Shown here piece after piece: positions 9,088 to 17,634 of a stretch of 64,000 nucleotides of DNA. The DNA is from an uncultured Alphaproteobacteria bacterium (lineage in GTDB: Bacteria; Pseudomonadota; Alphaproteobacteria; RF32; CAG-239): NCBI GenBank assembly GCA_934255405.1, contig CAKQNT010000001.1, positions 167,619 through 231,618 on the forward strand, written 5' to 3'. Below the pieces are notes generated by a model. That model saw only the letters and a list, made by a program, of their open reading frames with translations. It made no database searches and was not told the DNA's origin. The position numbers and the translations under genes are program-made. Positions within the stretch are counted from its first letter, which is position 1, and every line of letters starts with the position of its first letter.

Positions 9088-9891
9088 TTAAAATTTAAAA
9101 CGTTTTACATTAGGAATTTTGGCAAGTTCGGCCTCAACATCGGCAAAGTACGCTCCCAGCATATCAACACTATGTGCATCGTCGCTGATTAGGGTTGGTA
9201 CACCGGCTGCAATCAAATCTTTTATCATTGGCCAATCTGGACAGGGACGACCACAGCGATATATACCCTTGGTATTAATTTCAAAGGGTATTTTTTGAGA
9301 TTTTAGCGCCTCAGCAACTTTAGCAAGCCATTCACTCCACTCAGCTCCTTTACACAAACCGAGATTAGTTGCTATATCACAGTGAGCAATAAAAGTGAAA
9401 TATCCGCTATTGATACAGTCTATGGTATTTTGCCAATAGTTAGCCAGATATTCTTTCATTTGCACATCAAGCGGAGTAGGAATATTCCAGAGATTAATCA
9501 GGTGTTTTTTATCTTTGCTCATGGCATTGTGAGTTGAGCCAATCAAATAATCAGGTTTTGTTTCTTTGATTATGTTTTCAAAGGCTTTATGCCACTCTGC
9601 TGAGGGATAATAATCAACCTCGAATCCAGCGTAAACTTTTATTTTATGACGAGATGCAGTTTCACGAATTTCATCAATATTTTTCTTTGCATAGTCCAGC
9701 GCTTTAGCAAAATCATTGAAATCCTGCGGATGAATGAGTGGGAGATTGGGATTATATATAAGGTGATTGCTGACACCTATTTCTGAAAAACCAATTTCTT
9801 CAGCGCGGGTTATCATCTCTTCACAGCTGTTTTTGCCGTCGCCGATTCCCTGTGTGTTGTTATGTGTATGATAAGAAAAATCTTGCATCAC
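9088..9891 (-). CDS. PHP-domain phosphoesterase, histidinol-phosphatase-like
   Basis: A 267-residue PHP-superfamily metal-dependent phosphoesterase. Expected metal ligands are visible: HTH at about 8-10, SNH at about 41-43, FEVDYY near 95-100, STHN near 119-122, AHCD near 171-174 and DDAH near 239-242. Such proteins include histidinol phosphatases and nucleotide or sugar phosphatases; no his genes are near, so the substrate is unknown. Its ATG overlaps the stop of the upstream HD gene by four bases, so the two are translationally coupled. Confidence 0.85.
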   Translation of the reverse strand: MMQDFSYHTHNNTQGIGDGKNSCEEMITRAEEIGFSEIGVSNHLIYNPNLPLIHPQDFNDFAKALDYAKKNIDEIRETASRHKIKVYAGFEVDYYPSAEWHKAFENIIKETKPDYLIGSTHNAMSKDKKHLINLWNIPTPLDVQMKEYLANYWQNTIDCINSGYFTFIAHCDIATNLGLCKGAEWSEWLAKVAEALKSQKIPFEINTKGIYRCGRPCPDWPMIKDLIAAGVPTLISDDAHSVDMLGAYFADVEAELAKIPNVKRFKF

Positions 9892-10508
9892 ATCATTCCT
9901 ACGATTTTATATATATCCTGTTCACATAAATTATCAAAATAAGCTTTTAAATTTAAGGCTTGTTGTTTTTTCTTAGCAATTATGTCGGCAGAAACATTGT
10001 ATTTAGCAGCCACATAATCAAGCCTCTGCAGAATATCCGTATTTTTATCCACCATAACCATCAGATCACTGATTTGGATAAGTCTATCATAGTCATCAAG
10101 CGGATTAAGTTTGATGTATTTCGCGGCTCTTTTTATTTCCGCAGCAGGGTAACCGGCATATTCTTCAGGCAAAATATCTCCACCAAAAAAGCTATGACTA
10201 AGACAGACTTTAGCCACCTCATCAAAACCCAGTTTTATCATTTCATCATAGCCGGCAGTGCCATGAAACATATCAACCTGATGATGAGTAAGATACTCGC
10301 CATAATCATGAAGTAAACCTAATATATAAGCCTTTTCAGGGTTTAAATACACTGTTTCTGAAGCTATTAGTTTTGCATTTTCTGCAACACGCAAATAATG
10401 TCTTCGTGATGTTCCTTTTGGCAGACAATCTTGCAAATTATATTCATCGGTAATTTTGCAGGCTTTTTCAAAAAGTATTTTTGCTTCTTTAAGAGTTGGC
10501 ATAGTCAT
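9888..10508 (-). CDS. HD-domain hydrolase (paralogue A)
   Basis: A 206-residue HD-superfamily protein. H37, the H67-D68 pair in GLLHDYGE and a downstream histidine in LSHSFF form the metal site typical of HD phosphohydrolases. It resembles the next gene (10533-11159) at the same motif spacing (YILGLLHDYG at about 61-70 in both), so the two are paralogues. ATG 10508 is preceded by AAGGA at a spacing of eight. It is coupled to the PHP gene downstream. The substrate is unknown; nucleotides are usual for the superfamily. Confidence 0.82.
   Translation of the reverse strand: MTMPTLKEAKILFEKACKITDEYNLQDCLPKGTSRRHYLRVAENAKLIASETVYLNPEKAYILGLLHDYGEYLTHHQVDMFHGTAGYDEMIKLGFDEVAKVCLSHSFFGGDILPEEYAGYPAAEIKRAAKYIKLNPLDDYDRLIQISDLMVMVDKNTDILQRLDYVAAKYNVSADIIAKKKQQALNLKAYFDNLCEQDIYKIVGMM
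10342..10356 (+). repeat. Copy 3 of motif TTTAAATACASTGTT
   Basis: TTTAAATACACTGTT, exact match, inside HD paralogue A; the coding strand reads Thr-Val-Tyr-Leu-Asn. Confidence 0.7.
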
Positions 10509-10532
10509 TGTAAAATTCCTTACCAGAAGCTG

Positions 10533-11159
10533 TTATACAGTTTTTATATCTAACAGCTCATAAATATTACAACCGGTTTTTTGCTCAAAATATTCCTTAT
10601 TGCGGTTGGTATCTGCGCGCAAAACTTCAACAACTTTTGGGTCAAGGTGATATCGGTTTATAATACAAGAAAAACGAGTTTCAACATCTACCTTTGTCAT
10701 ACCTTCAAAAAACATATCACAAAGCTGAATCAGGCGATCATAATCATCATAACTAACTTTGGCTAGTTCAGCATGAGCCCATGTCCGCCACTCTGGACGA
10801 TAAGAACTATAATCGGCGTCTACAAAATTTTGCCGCGGAAATGAATGGGTAAGGCATATCTTGGCAACAGCAGGATAGCCCTTAGCATTCATTTCTTCAA
10901 AACCTGCTTGCCCATGAAATTTGCCGCAGATACGCTCATCATATTTTTTGCCATAATCATGGAGCAACCCAAGAATATAGGCTTTCTCAGAATCCATGTC
11001 AGAAGTATGAGCTGCAATTATTTTTGCCGATTCTGCAACTCCTCTGGTATGAAAAATATATTCATTTCGACAAACAAAGTCTGTAGTGGCGGAGCGATAA
11101 TCCATACCTTCCTGCCACAATTTTTGTGCAATTTCTAACGAAGGATAACCTTTACTCAT
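10533..11159 (-). CDS. HD-domain hydrolase (paralogue B)
   Basis: A 208-residue HD-superfamily protein with H37, H67-D68 (LLHDYGK) and KICLTHSFPR, paralogous to the 9888-10508 gene. Its ATG overlaps the mnmG stop by four bases (ATGA), so it is translated with mnmG. A tRNA-related role is possible from this position but is only inference. The mnmG-HD-HD-PHP block separates mnmG from rsmG, which are usually neighbours in this clade. Confidence 0.82.
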   Translation of the reverse strand: MSKGYPSLEIAQKLWQEGMDYRSATTDFVCRNEYIFHTRGVAESAKIIAAHTSDMDSEKAYILGLLHDYGKKYDERICGKFHGQAGFEEMNAKGYPAVAKICLTHSFPRQNFVDADYSSYRPEWRTWAHAELAKVSYDDYDRLIQLCDMFFEGMTKVDVETRFSCIINRYHLDPKVVEVLRADTNRNKEYFEQKTGCNIYELLDIKTV

Positions 11160-13006
11160 TTCTTTATATACCCCAATATTGCAGTTATGGCTGCCGGCGT
11201 AACGCCGGATATTCTTGAAGCCTCGCCGATGGTAGATGGTCTTACTTTAGACAGTTTTGCAACCATCTCTCGAGAGAGACCGCCGATTTTTGAATAATCA
11301 ATATCATCTTTAAGATGTAGATTTTCATCTTTTTTGAAAACTTCTATATCAGCCAGCTGGCGTTTTATATAGCCGGCATAACGAGCCTCTATTTCTACCT
11401 GTTCGTATACATCAGCCGATACTTCGGAAGTTTCTGGCCAGATAGAAGATATAGTTTCACGTGAAACATCGTGATAAGACATCAGGTTAAAAGCTGAGCG
11501 ACGAACACCGTCTTGTTTTACGGTTATGCCTGCTTTTTCCATATCTATCGGCAAAATTGACTTTTCTTCCATTTCTGCTCTAAACTTGTCTATTGCTGTT
11601 TTTTTAGCTTTAAATACACTGTATCTGTATTCACTTACACAGCCGATATTCCAGCCTTTTTCAGTAAGACGCATATCAGCATTATCAGCGCGCAAAAACA
11701 AACGATATTCGGAACGAGATGTAAACATCCGGTATGGCTCGTCGACACCTTTAGTAATCAAATCGTCTACCATAACGCCGATATATCCTTCAGAACGGTC
11801 GATAGTAAATTTGCGTCCTTTTCCTTCAGCGTGCAATGCTGCATTAACACCGGCCAAAAGTCCCTGAGCAGCGGCTTCTTCATAACCGGTGGTACCGTTT
11901 ATTTGTCCGGCTAAATAAAGCCCTGACACTTTTTTAACACCCAGAGTGTTGTCCAGTTCCTGAGGGTCAACAAAGTCATATTCGATAGCATAAGCCGGAC
12001 GCAGAATTTCCACTTTTTCCAGCCCTTGCATGGTGTGAATAAATTGTTCTTGTATGTCAGCAGGCAAAGAGGTTGAAATACCATTAGGATAAACAACATC
12101 GGTATCTAAGCCCTCAGGCTCCAAAAAAATCTGGTGACTGGTGCGATCTGCAAATTTTACCAGTTTGTCTTCAATGCTGGGGCAATAGCGGGGGCCGACT
12201 CCGGTAATTAATCCAGAGAAAAGCGCGCATTTGGAAAAATTGTCACGAATAATCTTGTGCGTACGTTCATTGGTATGAGTTATATAGCACTTAATTTGAG
12301 GATTAGTCAAAGTTTTGGTTAGAAAAGAAAATGGTATTGGGTTAGCATCACCTTCTTGCGGCTCAAGAACCGACAAATCAATAGTTTTTCCATTCAGTCG
12401 GGCAGGGGTTCCGGTTTTAAGACGCCCAACTTTTAACCCTTTGGACTTTAAATACGGTGTTATACCGGTGCAGCTAATGTCATTTACACGCCCGCCGACA
12501 GAAGTTTCATGTCCGATGAACATTATACCATTAAGAAATGTTCCGGAAGTAAGCACAACTGACTTAGCGCTAAGCTCTACACCATCAGCTAATTTGACTC
12601 CGATAATCTTGTCGTCATCAAAAATAAAACCCTCGGCGGCAGCCTCAATCAAAGATAAATTAGGCTGGTTTTGCAAGGCTTCCTGCATATACTTTTTATA
12701 AAGCTCTCGATCTGCTTGAGCTCTGGGACCACGCACCGCCGGACCTTTGGAGGCATTTAGCATACGGAACTGAATTCCTGCTTTGTCAATAACTCTGCCC
12801 ATAAGCCCGTCAAGAGCATCTATTTCTCGCACCAAATGCCCCTTACCTAATCCGCCGATAGCCGGATTGCAAGACATTTCGCCAATAGTAGAAATTTTGT
12901 GGGTTACTAATGCGGTTTTGGCACCAATGCGCGCGGCGGCGGCACAAGCCTCACAACCGGCATGACCACCACCAATAACAATCACGTCAAATTTAAGATT
13001 ATTCAT
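11156..13006 (-). CDS. mnmG: tRNA uridine 5-carboxymethylaminomethyl modification enzyme MnmG (GidA)
   Basis: An FAD-dependent partner of MnmE in forming cmnm5U at the tRNA wobble uridine. The 616-residue length is near the family value. The N-terminal dinucleotide-binding GGGHAGCEAC, then MSCNPAIGGLGKGHLVREIDAL, FLNG, and C-terminal GLSREMVAKL are all conserved. Its start is 72 bases after the mnmE stop. A parS site and two copies of the TTTAAATACASTGTT motif lie in its coding sequence. Confidence 0.98.
   Translation of the reverse strand: MNNLKFDVIVIGGGHAGCEACAAAARIGAKTALVTHKISTIGEMSCNPAIGGLGKGHLVREIDALDGLMGRVIDKAGIQFRMLNASKGPAVRGPRAQADRELYKKYMQEALQNQPNLSLIEAAAEGFIFDDDKIIGVKLADGVELSAKSVVLTSGTFLNGIMFIGHETSVGGRVNDISCTGITPYLKSKGLKVGRLKTGTPARLNGKTIDLSVLEPQEGDANPIPFSFLTKTLTNPQIKCYITHTNERTHKIIRDNFSKCALFSGLITGVGPRYCPSIEDKLVKFADRTSHQIFLEPEGLDTDVVYPNGISTSLPADIQEQFIHTMQGLEKVEILRPAYAIEYDFVDPQELDNTLGVKKVSGLYLAGQINGTTGYEEAAAQGLLAGVNAALHAEGKGRKFTIDRSEGYIGVMVDDLITKGVDEPYRMFTSRSEYRLFLRADNADMRLTEKGWNIGCVSEYRYSVFKAKKTAIDKFRAEMEEKSILPIDMEKAGITVKQDGVRRSAFNLMSYHDVSRETISSIWPETSEVSADVYEQVEIEARYAGYIKRQLADIEVFKKDENLHLKDDIDYSKIGGLSREMVAKLSKVRPSTIGEASRISGVTPAAITAILGYIKK
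11453..11468. promoter_or_regulatory. parS centromere site 2
   Basis: AGTTTCACGTGAAACA, one mismatch (first base) from the parS consensus, inside mnmG. As in rsmG it is read as DVSRET, though the proteins are unrelated. Confidence 0.9.
11609..11623 (+). repeat. Copy 4 of motif TTTAAATACASTGTT
   Basis: TTTAAATACACTGTA inside mnmG, read as Ser-Val-Phe-Lys. This copy is nearly a full palindrome (AAATACA-C-TGTATCT). Confidence 0.65.
12447..12461 (+). repeat. Copy 5 of motif TTTAAATACASTGTT (one mismatch)
   Basis: TTTAAATACGGTGTT inside mnmG, read as Thr-Pro-Tyr-Leu-Lys. Confidence 0.55.
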
Positions 13007-13078
13007 TGTTTTGCCTAATTATTTAAGTTGCTTGGGTTATAATATAACTCAAGCCGAAATGCAAGTATTTTGCTATGA

Positions 13079-14422
13079 TTATTTGCCGATGCAAAAAGAA
13101 CCAAATATTTTATCTAATATCTCATCAACTTCTACTCTGCCGGTAATTTTGCCAAGTTCTCTCACTGCCAGACGGATATCTTCAGCTGTGAGTTCTATTT
13201 CTTTGTCAAAGCTAAATGATGCCAAATACTCAAGCACATTATGCAGAGCCTCGCGATAGCGGCTACGGGTTATTAGTAAATTTGATCCGGAAGTAAACTT
13301 GGATTTTATTTCAGATTCAACAAGTTGCAAAAGTTTCTTAACGCTTTCAGGCTGATGAGCAGAAATAACCACACTGCCTTGCTTTTGTAAATCAGAACAC
13401 TGTTCAGATGTTAATTTATCACTTTTATTAGCAACCAACAACGTTTTGTTTTTAAATCTTTTTATTGTATCTTCAAAGCGTTGAACAGAGTCCGTTAAAG
13501 CATCAAATAAGCAAATAACCATATCAGCTTCTTTGATTTTGCTTTGGGCTATTTCTATACCTTTTTGTTCAATAGTTTCCTCAGTTTCTCGCAAACCTGC
13601 GGTATCTGTAAATATAACAGGGTAACCGCCTAAATTAAGATGAATATCTATGGCGTCGCGAGTTGTGCCGGCAATATCAGAAACAATTACAGCTTCCCTT
13701 TGGGCAATGGCATTAAGCAGACTTGATTTTCCGGCATTGGGCGGACCAACCAAAACAACCCTAAATCCCTCGCGCAGACGCTCTCCAGATTGATTGTCAT
13801 TAAGATGTTTTTTTATATCTTCAATCAGTTTAAATACAGTGTTTTGCATCCCTGAGGTAATGTCTTGAGGAATATCCTCATCAGGAAAATCTATGTATGC
13901 TTCAAGGTGAGCCAGAACATTAACCAATGTCTGGCGCCAGCCGTCATAAAGATTTTTGAGTCCCCCTTCCATTTGCCGAACAGCGTATTTTTGCTGCTCA
14001 GAGGTTTCAGCATCAATAAGGTCGGCCAATCCTTCAGCCTCAGTTAAATCCATTTTTTGATTATAAAAAGCTCGTTTAGAGAACTCCCCTGCTTCCGCAA
14101 GGCGAAAGTCAGGTATTTGTGACAAACTGTCTATAACTGATTCTATCACCGCGCGGGAACCATGAACCTGAAGTTCAACAATATCTTCGCCGGTAAAAGA
14201 ATTTGGCGCCTTGAAATAAAGTAAAAGACATTTATCTAGTGTCTGATTATTAACAGAATGGTGCAGGGTGGCAAAATAAGCGTAACGCGGCTTTATGTTT
14301 CTGACATCTAAGTCAGTCATATACTTAATTACATTTTGTGCAGAGTTGCCAGAAATTCTAATTATAGCGACACCGGATTTACCAAAAACTGTCGATAAAG
14401 CATATATAGTTTTGTTATCCAT
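13079..14422 (-). CDS. mnmE: tRNA modification GTPase MnmE (TrmE)
   Basis: Works with MnmG on wobble uridines. 447 residues: an N-terminal tetrahydrofolate-binding domain, then a G domain with GPPNAGKSSLLNAI (G1), GTTRD (G2), DTAGLR (G3) and NKSD (G4), inserted into a helical domain that ends in the invariant CxGK motif (C-I-G-K). It begins the leftward mnmE-mnmG run. Upstream is a 181-base divergent spacer shared with the HAD gene at 14604. Confidence 0.98.
   Translation of the reverse strand: MDNKTIYALSTVFGKSGVAIIRISGNSAQNVIKYMTDLDVRNIKPRYAYFATLHHSVNNQTLDKCLLLYFKAPNSFTGEDIVELQVHGSRAVIESVIDSLSQIPDFRLAEAGEFSKRAFYNQKMDLTEAEGLADLIDAETSEQQKYAVRQMEGGLKNLYDGWRQTLVNVLAHLEAYIDFPDEDIPQDITSGMQNTVFKLIEDIKKHLNDNQSGERLREGFRVVLVGPPNAGKSSLLNAIAQREAVIVSDIAGTTRDAIDIHLNLGGYPVIFTDTAGLRETEETIEQKGIEIAQSKIKEADMVICLFDALTDSVQRFEDTIKRFKNKTLLVANKSDKLTSEQCSDLQKQGSVVISAHQPESVKKLLQLVESEIKSKFTSGSNLLITRSRYREALHNVLEYLASFSFDKEIELTAEDIRLAVRELGKITGRVEVDEILDKIFGSFCIGK
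13829..13843 (+). repeat. Copy 6 of motif TTTAAATACASTGTT
   Basis: TTTAAATACAGTGTT, exact match, inside mnmE, read as Asn-Thr-Val-Phe-Lys. Confidence 0.7.
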
Positions 14423-14603
14423 ATTAAACCTCTCTTAAAACTTTTATAAAATTAATCAAATTTGGTTGCAAGCACAAAAAGGGCATTTTTTTGACTCTGG
14501 AGAGCTTTTTTATTTTTTCTTAATAAGTTTATTATAAAAATTCATTATAGTTATTGTACGGCCATTTGGCGAGGTCGATTTTTAACACACCGAAAGTTGT
14601 ATA

Positions 14604-15284
14604 ATGAATAATAATTCTAAAAAACTGCTGATTTGGGACTTTGACGGAGTAATTGCCGACACAGAGGAGATGTGGTTGCAAACCAGAATGGATTTACTTA
14701 ATAGCAAGTATAATCTAAATTGGGATATAGAAAAAAACAATTATCATCTCGGCGGCATGAGTGATAAGACTAAAATCGAAGTTCTAAAAAAATTAGGAAT
14801 CAGCACAGATTGCGACTTTTGGAAAAGAGCTATCGAGCTGGATATGAAAAAAATAGTAAATGGACTACCATTGACTAAAGATATTGAAAAAGTGTTTAAA
14901 TTAACTGATTTTTCACAATGTATCGCAACCGGAGGCGATAAATTAAAAACCGCAAAAAAAATAGAAATGGTGGGGATCCGCAAATATTTTCCGGCAGAAA
15001 AGGTCTTTACTGCCGATATGGTAAAATATGGCAAACCGGAGCCGGATTTGTTTTTGCTTGCGGCAAAATCTATGGGATATAATCCCAAAGACTGCATAGT
15101 TATTGAAGATTCTCTGGCCGGTATAACAGCAGCGGTAAGAGCCGGTATGACAACAATTGCTTTTACGGAATATCTTAAATATGGCAAGGCTTATTTTTTA
15201 GAACAAATTAATAAGCTGGGTGTTAAAAATTCTTTTGCCAATATGAATGACTTAAAAACCTTTCTGCAAAAGGAATATCTATAA
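14604..15284 (+). CDS. HAD-superfamily hydrolase, beta-phosphoglucomutase-like
   Basis: A 226-residue HAD subfamily IA phosphatase or mutase. Motif I is DFDGVIADTEEMW (catalytic Asp about residue 13), motif II Thr is in CIATGGDK, the Lys of motif III is in KYGKPEPDLF and motif IV is VIEDSLAGITAAVRAG. The cap region follows motif I. The substrate cannot be read from sequence. The gene is divergent from mnmE and convergent with rho, and ends at a shared terminator. The ribosome site before ATG 14604 is poor. Confidence 0.88.
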   Translation: MNNNSKKLLIWDFDGVIADTEEMWLQTRMDLLNSKYNLNWDIEKNNYHLGGMSDKTKIEVLKKLGISTDCDFWKRAIELDMKKIVNGLPLTKDIEKVFKLTDFSQCIATGGDKLKTAKKIEMVGIRKYFPAEKVFTADMVKYGKPEPDLFLLAAKSMGYNPKDCIVIEDSLAGITAAVRAGMTTIAFTEYLKYGKAYFLEQINKLGVKNSFANMNDLKTFLQKEYL

Positions 15285-15287
15285 AAA

Positions 15288-15309
15288 AAGCTCTCCGTTG
15301 GGAGAGCTT
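15288..15309. terminator. Bidirectional terminator between HAD gene and rho
   Basis: A 9-bp stem AAGCTCTCC/GGAGAGCTT with a GTTG loop, flanked by an A-tract on the left and a T-rich run on the right. It can end both convergent genes. Confidence 0.85.
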
Positions 15310-15314
15310 AAATT

Positions 15315-16568
15315 TTAGGAATTCATGTTGGCAAAGAAGTCGTTATTATCTTTACTAACTCTTAGCTTATCAAGCAAAAATTCCATACCATCGGTCATAC
15401 CCATTTGCATCAGCACGCGCCGCAAAACCCACATTTTGGTCAAACGCTCCCTATCAACCAGCAGTTCTTCTTTTCTGGTTCCGGAACGAGTAATATCAAT
15501 AGTTGGGAACAGGCGCTTATCAGTGAGCTTGCGATCAAGGATTATCTCTGAGTTACCGGTACCCTTAAACTCTTCAAAAATAACCTCGTCCATACGAGAG
15601 CCTGTATCTATCAGAGCAGTGGCGATAATGGTCAAAGATCCACCTTCTTCAACATTTCTGGCAGCACCAAGCAAGCGTTTGGGACGTTGCAAAGCATTGG
15701 CATCTACACCACCGGTCAAAACCTTGCCAGAGGAAGGAATAACCGTATTATAAGCACGGCCAAGACGAGTAATGGAATCGAGTAAAATAACCACATCTTT
15801 TTTGGTTTCTACTAATCTCTTGGCTTTTTCAATAACCATTTCTGCAACTTGAACATGACGGCTGGCAGGTTCATCAAAAGTTGAAGATATAACTTCGCCT
15901 TTGACAGAGCGAGTCATATCAGTAACTTCTTCAGGCCGCTCGTCAATCAGCAAAACCATTAAGTAACATTCCGGATGATTGGTAGCTATCGCATGAGCAA
16001 TATTTTGCAACATAACGGTTTTTCCGGTGCGGGGAGGGGCAACAATAAGTCCGCGCTGCCCTTTGCCTTGAGGAGAAATTAAATCAATAACACGGGTTGT
16101 ATAGTCTTTTTCGCCGCAAATAATATCAAAATTCAATTTTTCGGTAGGATAAAGCGGGGTAAGGTTATCAAAATTAACCCGCAATTTAGATTTCTCGGGG
16201 TCTTCAAAGTTAATTCTGTTGACCTTGGTGAGAGCAAAATAGCGCTCGTTGTCTTTGGGAGCGCGGATTTCACCTTCTACGGTATCACCGGTACGAAGCC
16301 CAAACTTTTTAACCTGAGCGGGAGACACATATATATCATCAGGTCCGGCAAGATAGTTAGATTGAGCAGAACGCAGAAAACCAAATCCGTCTTGCATAAC
16401 TTCAATTGTACCATCGCCATATATGGTTTGGTCATCGCCGGCAACTTTTTTGAGAATAGCGAACATCAAATCTTGAACACGCATGGAAGATGCGTCTTCA
16501 ATTCCTAAATCTTCTGCCTGAGTTAACAATTCAGTAGGAGATTTCTGTTTTAAATCTTTTAAATTCAT
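15315..16568 (-). CDS. rho: Transcription termination factor Rho
   Basis: A hexameric RNA-dependent ATPase that ends transcription. 417 residues with the N-terminal Rho domain, a cold-shock-like RNA-binding domain (YGDGTIEVMQDGFGFLRS), Walker A APPRTGKTVMLQ near 180, LLIDERPEEVTDM and the R-loop region near GGVDANAL. It is the last gene before the origin on the left arm, a neighbour often found near oriC in alphaproteobacteria. Confidence 0.98.
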   Translation of the reverse strand: MNLKDLKQKSPTELLTQAEDLGIEDASSMRVQDLMFAILKKVAGDDQTIYGDGTIEVMQDGFGFLRSAQSNYLAGPDDIYVSPAQVKKFGLRTGDTVEGEIRAPKDNERYFALTKVNRINFEDPEKSKLRVNFDNLTPLYPTEKLNFDIICGEKDYTTRVIDLISPQGKGQRGLIVAPPRTGKTVMLQNIAHAIATNHPECYLMVLLIDERPEEVTDMTRSVKGEVISSTFDEPASRHVQVAEMVIEKAKRLVETKKDVVILLDSITRLGRAYNTVIPSSGKVLTGGVDANALQRPKRLLGAARNVEEGGSLTIIATALIDTGSRMDEVIFEEFKGTGNSEIILDRKLTDKRLFPTIDITRSGTRKEELLVDRERLTKMWVLRRVLMQMGMTDGMEFLLDKLRVSKDNNDFFANMNS

Positions 16569-16771
16569 GTAAACCTTATGGGAAATAGATTAAAAGGAAG
16601 GAATGTTGTGATTTTTTTATAGGCGTAAATTTGAAAACTGTCAATTGATTATTATATTGCACTTTTATGAACAGCCTCGCAGAGCAAATAAATATATTTA
16701 AAATGTTTTAGTTGTTAGTGAATCCCAGTGAGTCCTGTTAATTAGTATTTTATACTGTGGTTATCCTGTTT

Positions 16772-16786
16772 TTAATAATTTGTTAA
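16772..16786. promoter_or_regulatory. CtrA-type box 1 in oriC
   Basis: TTAA-TAATTTG-TTAA, an exact TTAA-N7-TTAA match to the CtrA full site. In Caulobacter, CtrA binding at such sites silences the origin. Confidence 0.65.
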
Positions 16787-16804
16787 TAAAGCTGTTATTA
16801 ATAG

Positions 16805-16819
16805 TTAATGATTTATTAA
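16805..16819. promoter_or_regulatory. CtrA-type box 2 in oriC
   Basis: TTAA-TGATTTA-TTAA, a second exact full site, centred 33 bases from the first. AT-richness raises the chance rate, so the pairing with DnaA boxes is what makes it notable. Confidence 0.6.
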
Positions 16820-16885
16820 TACTTTCGGTTTTTCAGATATATAATCTTGTAAAGAAGAATCTTACCATGTTGTTAGTAAGATTGG

Positions 16886-16894
16886 TTATGCACA
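16886..16894 (+). promoter_or_regulatory. DnaA box TTATGCACA
   Basis: Exact TTATNCACA match within the predicted origin. Confidence 0.75.
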
Positions 16895-16987
16895 TGGTGT
16901 TGATTAAATTTGAGCCTGTGCGTAAGTCGGGAGATTAAAATTTACATTACGTGGATTAAAAGTTATAACTGTTGATTAGTAGCGGTT

Positions 16988-16996
16988 TTATGCACA
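16988..16996 (+). promoter_or_regulatory. DnaA box TTATGCACA
   Basis: A second exact TTATNCACA match in the same orientation, 102 bases after the first. Confidence 0.75.
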
Positions 16997-17010
16997 GATA
17001 AATGTCAAAA

Positions 17011-17019
17011 TGTGGATAA
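17011..17019 (-). promoter_or_regulatory. DnaA box TTATCCACA (reverse)
   Basis: TGTGGATAA on the plus strand, the strongest DnaA consensus in reverse orientation, 14 bases after the previous box. Confidence 0.8.
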
Positions 17020-17051
17020 GACTCACAACCTTTTGAATAAAGGAAATATTT

Positions 17052-17633
17052 ATGATTTTAGCCGCTATAACCGGTTCTATTGGATGCGGAAAAACCACCC
17101 TTGCCAAACAGGCTAAGAGTTTGGGCTACACGGTTTTTGATGTGGACGGATGGGTGCGCAGGCTCTATTTTGATAAAGAGTTTTTGGTTACTCTGGATAA
17201 AAATTTTTCCGGTATTGTCAAAGACGGAGTTGCTGATAAAAGAGCTTTGCGAAATATTGTTTTTTCGGATAATCGGAAACTGAAAAAACTTGAAGAATTG
17301 ATTCATCCATTTTTGCGACAAACGCTCAAAAAGACAATCCGCCGTAATGCGCGGTGCGATGATGTATTTTTTTTGGATGTGGCGCTGTTGTTTGAAATGG
17401 GTTGGGATAAATATTGCGATATAATCATTGTGGCAGATGTTAATCCGGAAATCCAAAAACAAAGGGTTATGTTGAGAGATAATGTTTCTGCCGATGATTT
17501 TGAAAAAATAAATAATGTGCAGATGAATAATGAGCATAAAAAACTGTTGGCTGATATTGTGATTGATACCGATAAGCCTAAAAATCAGCTTAGAGCCGAG
17601 CTTATTAATATAATAGAAGGATTGGAAGCCTAA
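17052..17633 (+). CDS. coaE: Dephospho-CoA kinase
   Basis: Catalyses the last step of coenzyme A synthesis, phosphorylating the ribose 3'-OH of dephospho-CoA. 193 residues; P-loop GSIGCGKTTLAK at about 8-19, DVDGWVRRLYF following, and the lid region RQTLKKTIRR. AAAGGAAAT precedes ATG 17052. It is the first rightward gene beyond oriC and is followed one base later by dnaQ, the usual pairing in alphaproteobacteria. Confidence 0.96.
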   Translation: MILAAITGSIGCGKTTLAKQAKSLGYTVFDVDGWVRRLYFDKEFLVTLDKNFSGIVKDGVADKRALRNIVFSDNRKLKKLEELIHPFLRQTLKKTIRRNARCDDVFFLDVALLFEMGWDKYCDIIIVADVNPEIQKQRVMLRDNVSADDFEKINNVQMNNEHKKLLADIVIDTDKPKNQLRAELINIIEGLEA

Positions 17634-17634
17634 A

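Larger units (their letters stand above)
16569..17051. other. Predicted chromosomal replication origin (oriC)
   Basis: A gene-free, AT-rich region of 483 bases between divergently transcribed rho and coaE. It contains two TTATGCACA boxes (16886-16894, 16988-16996), one TGTGGATAA (17011-17019, the reverse complement of TTATCCACA) and one near match (16917-16925). It also has two TTAA-N7-TTAA CtrA boxes and several GANTC sites, for example near 16719, 16732, 16856 and 17020. parAB and two parS sites lie within 10 kb. The rho/coaE-dnaQ neighbourhood, the transcription switch and the motif set agree; no skew was computed. Confidence 0.85.
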
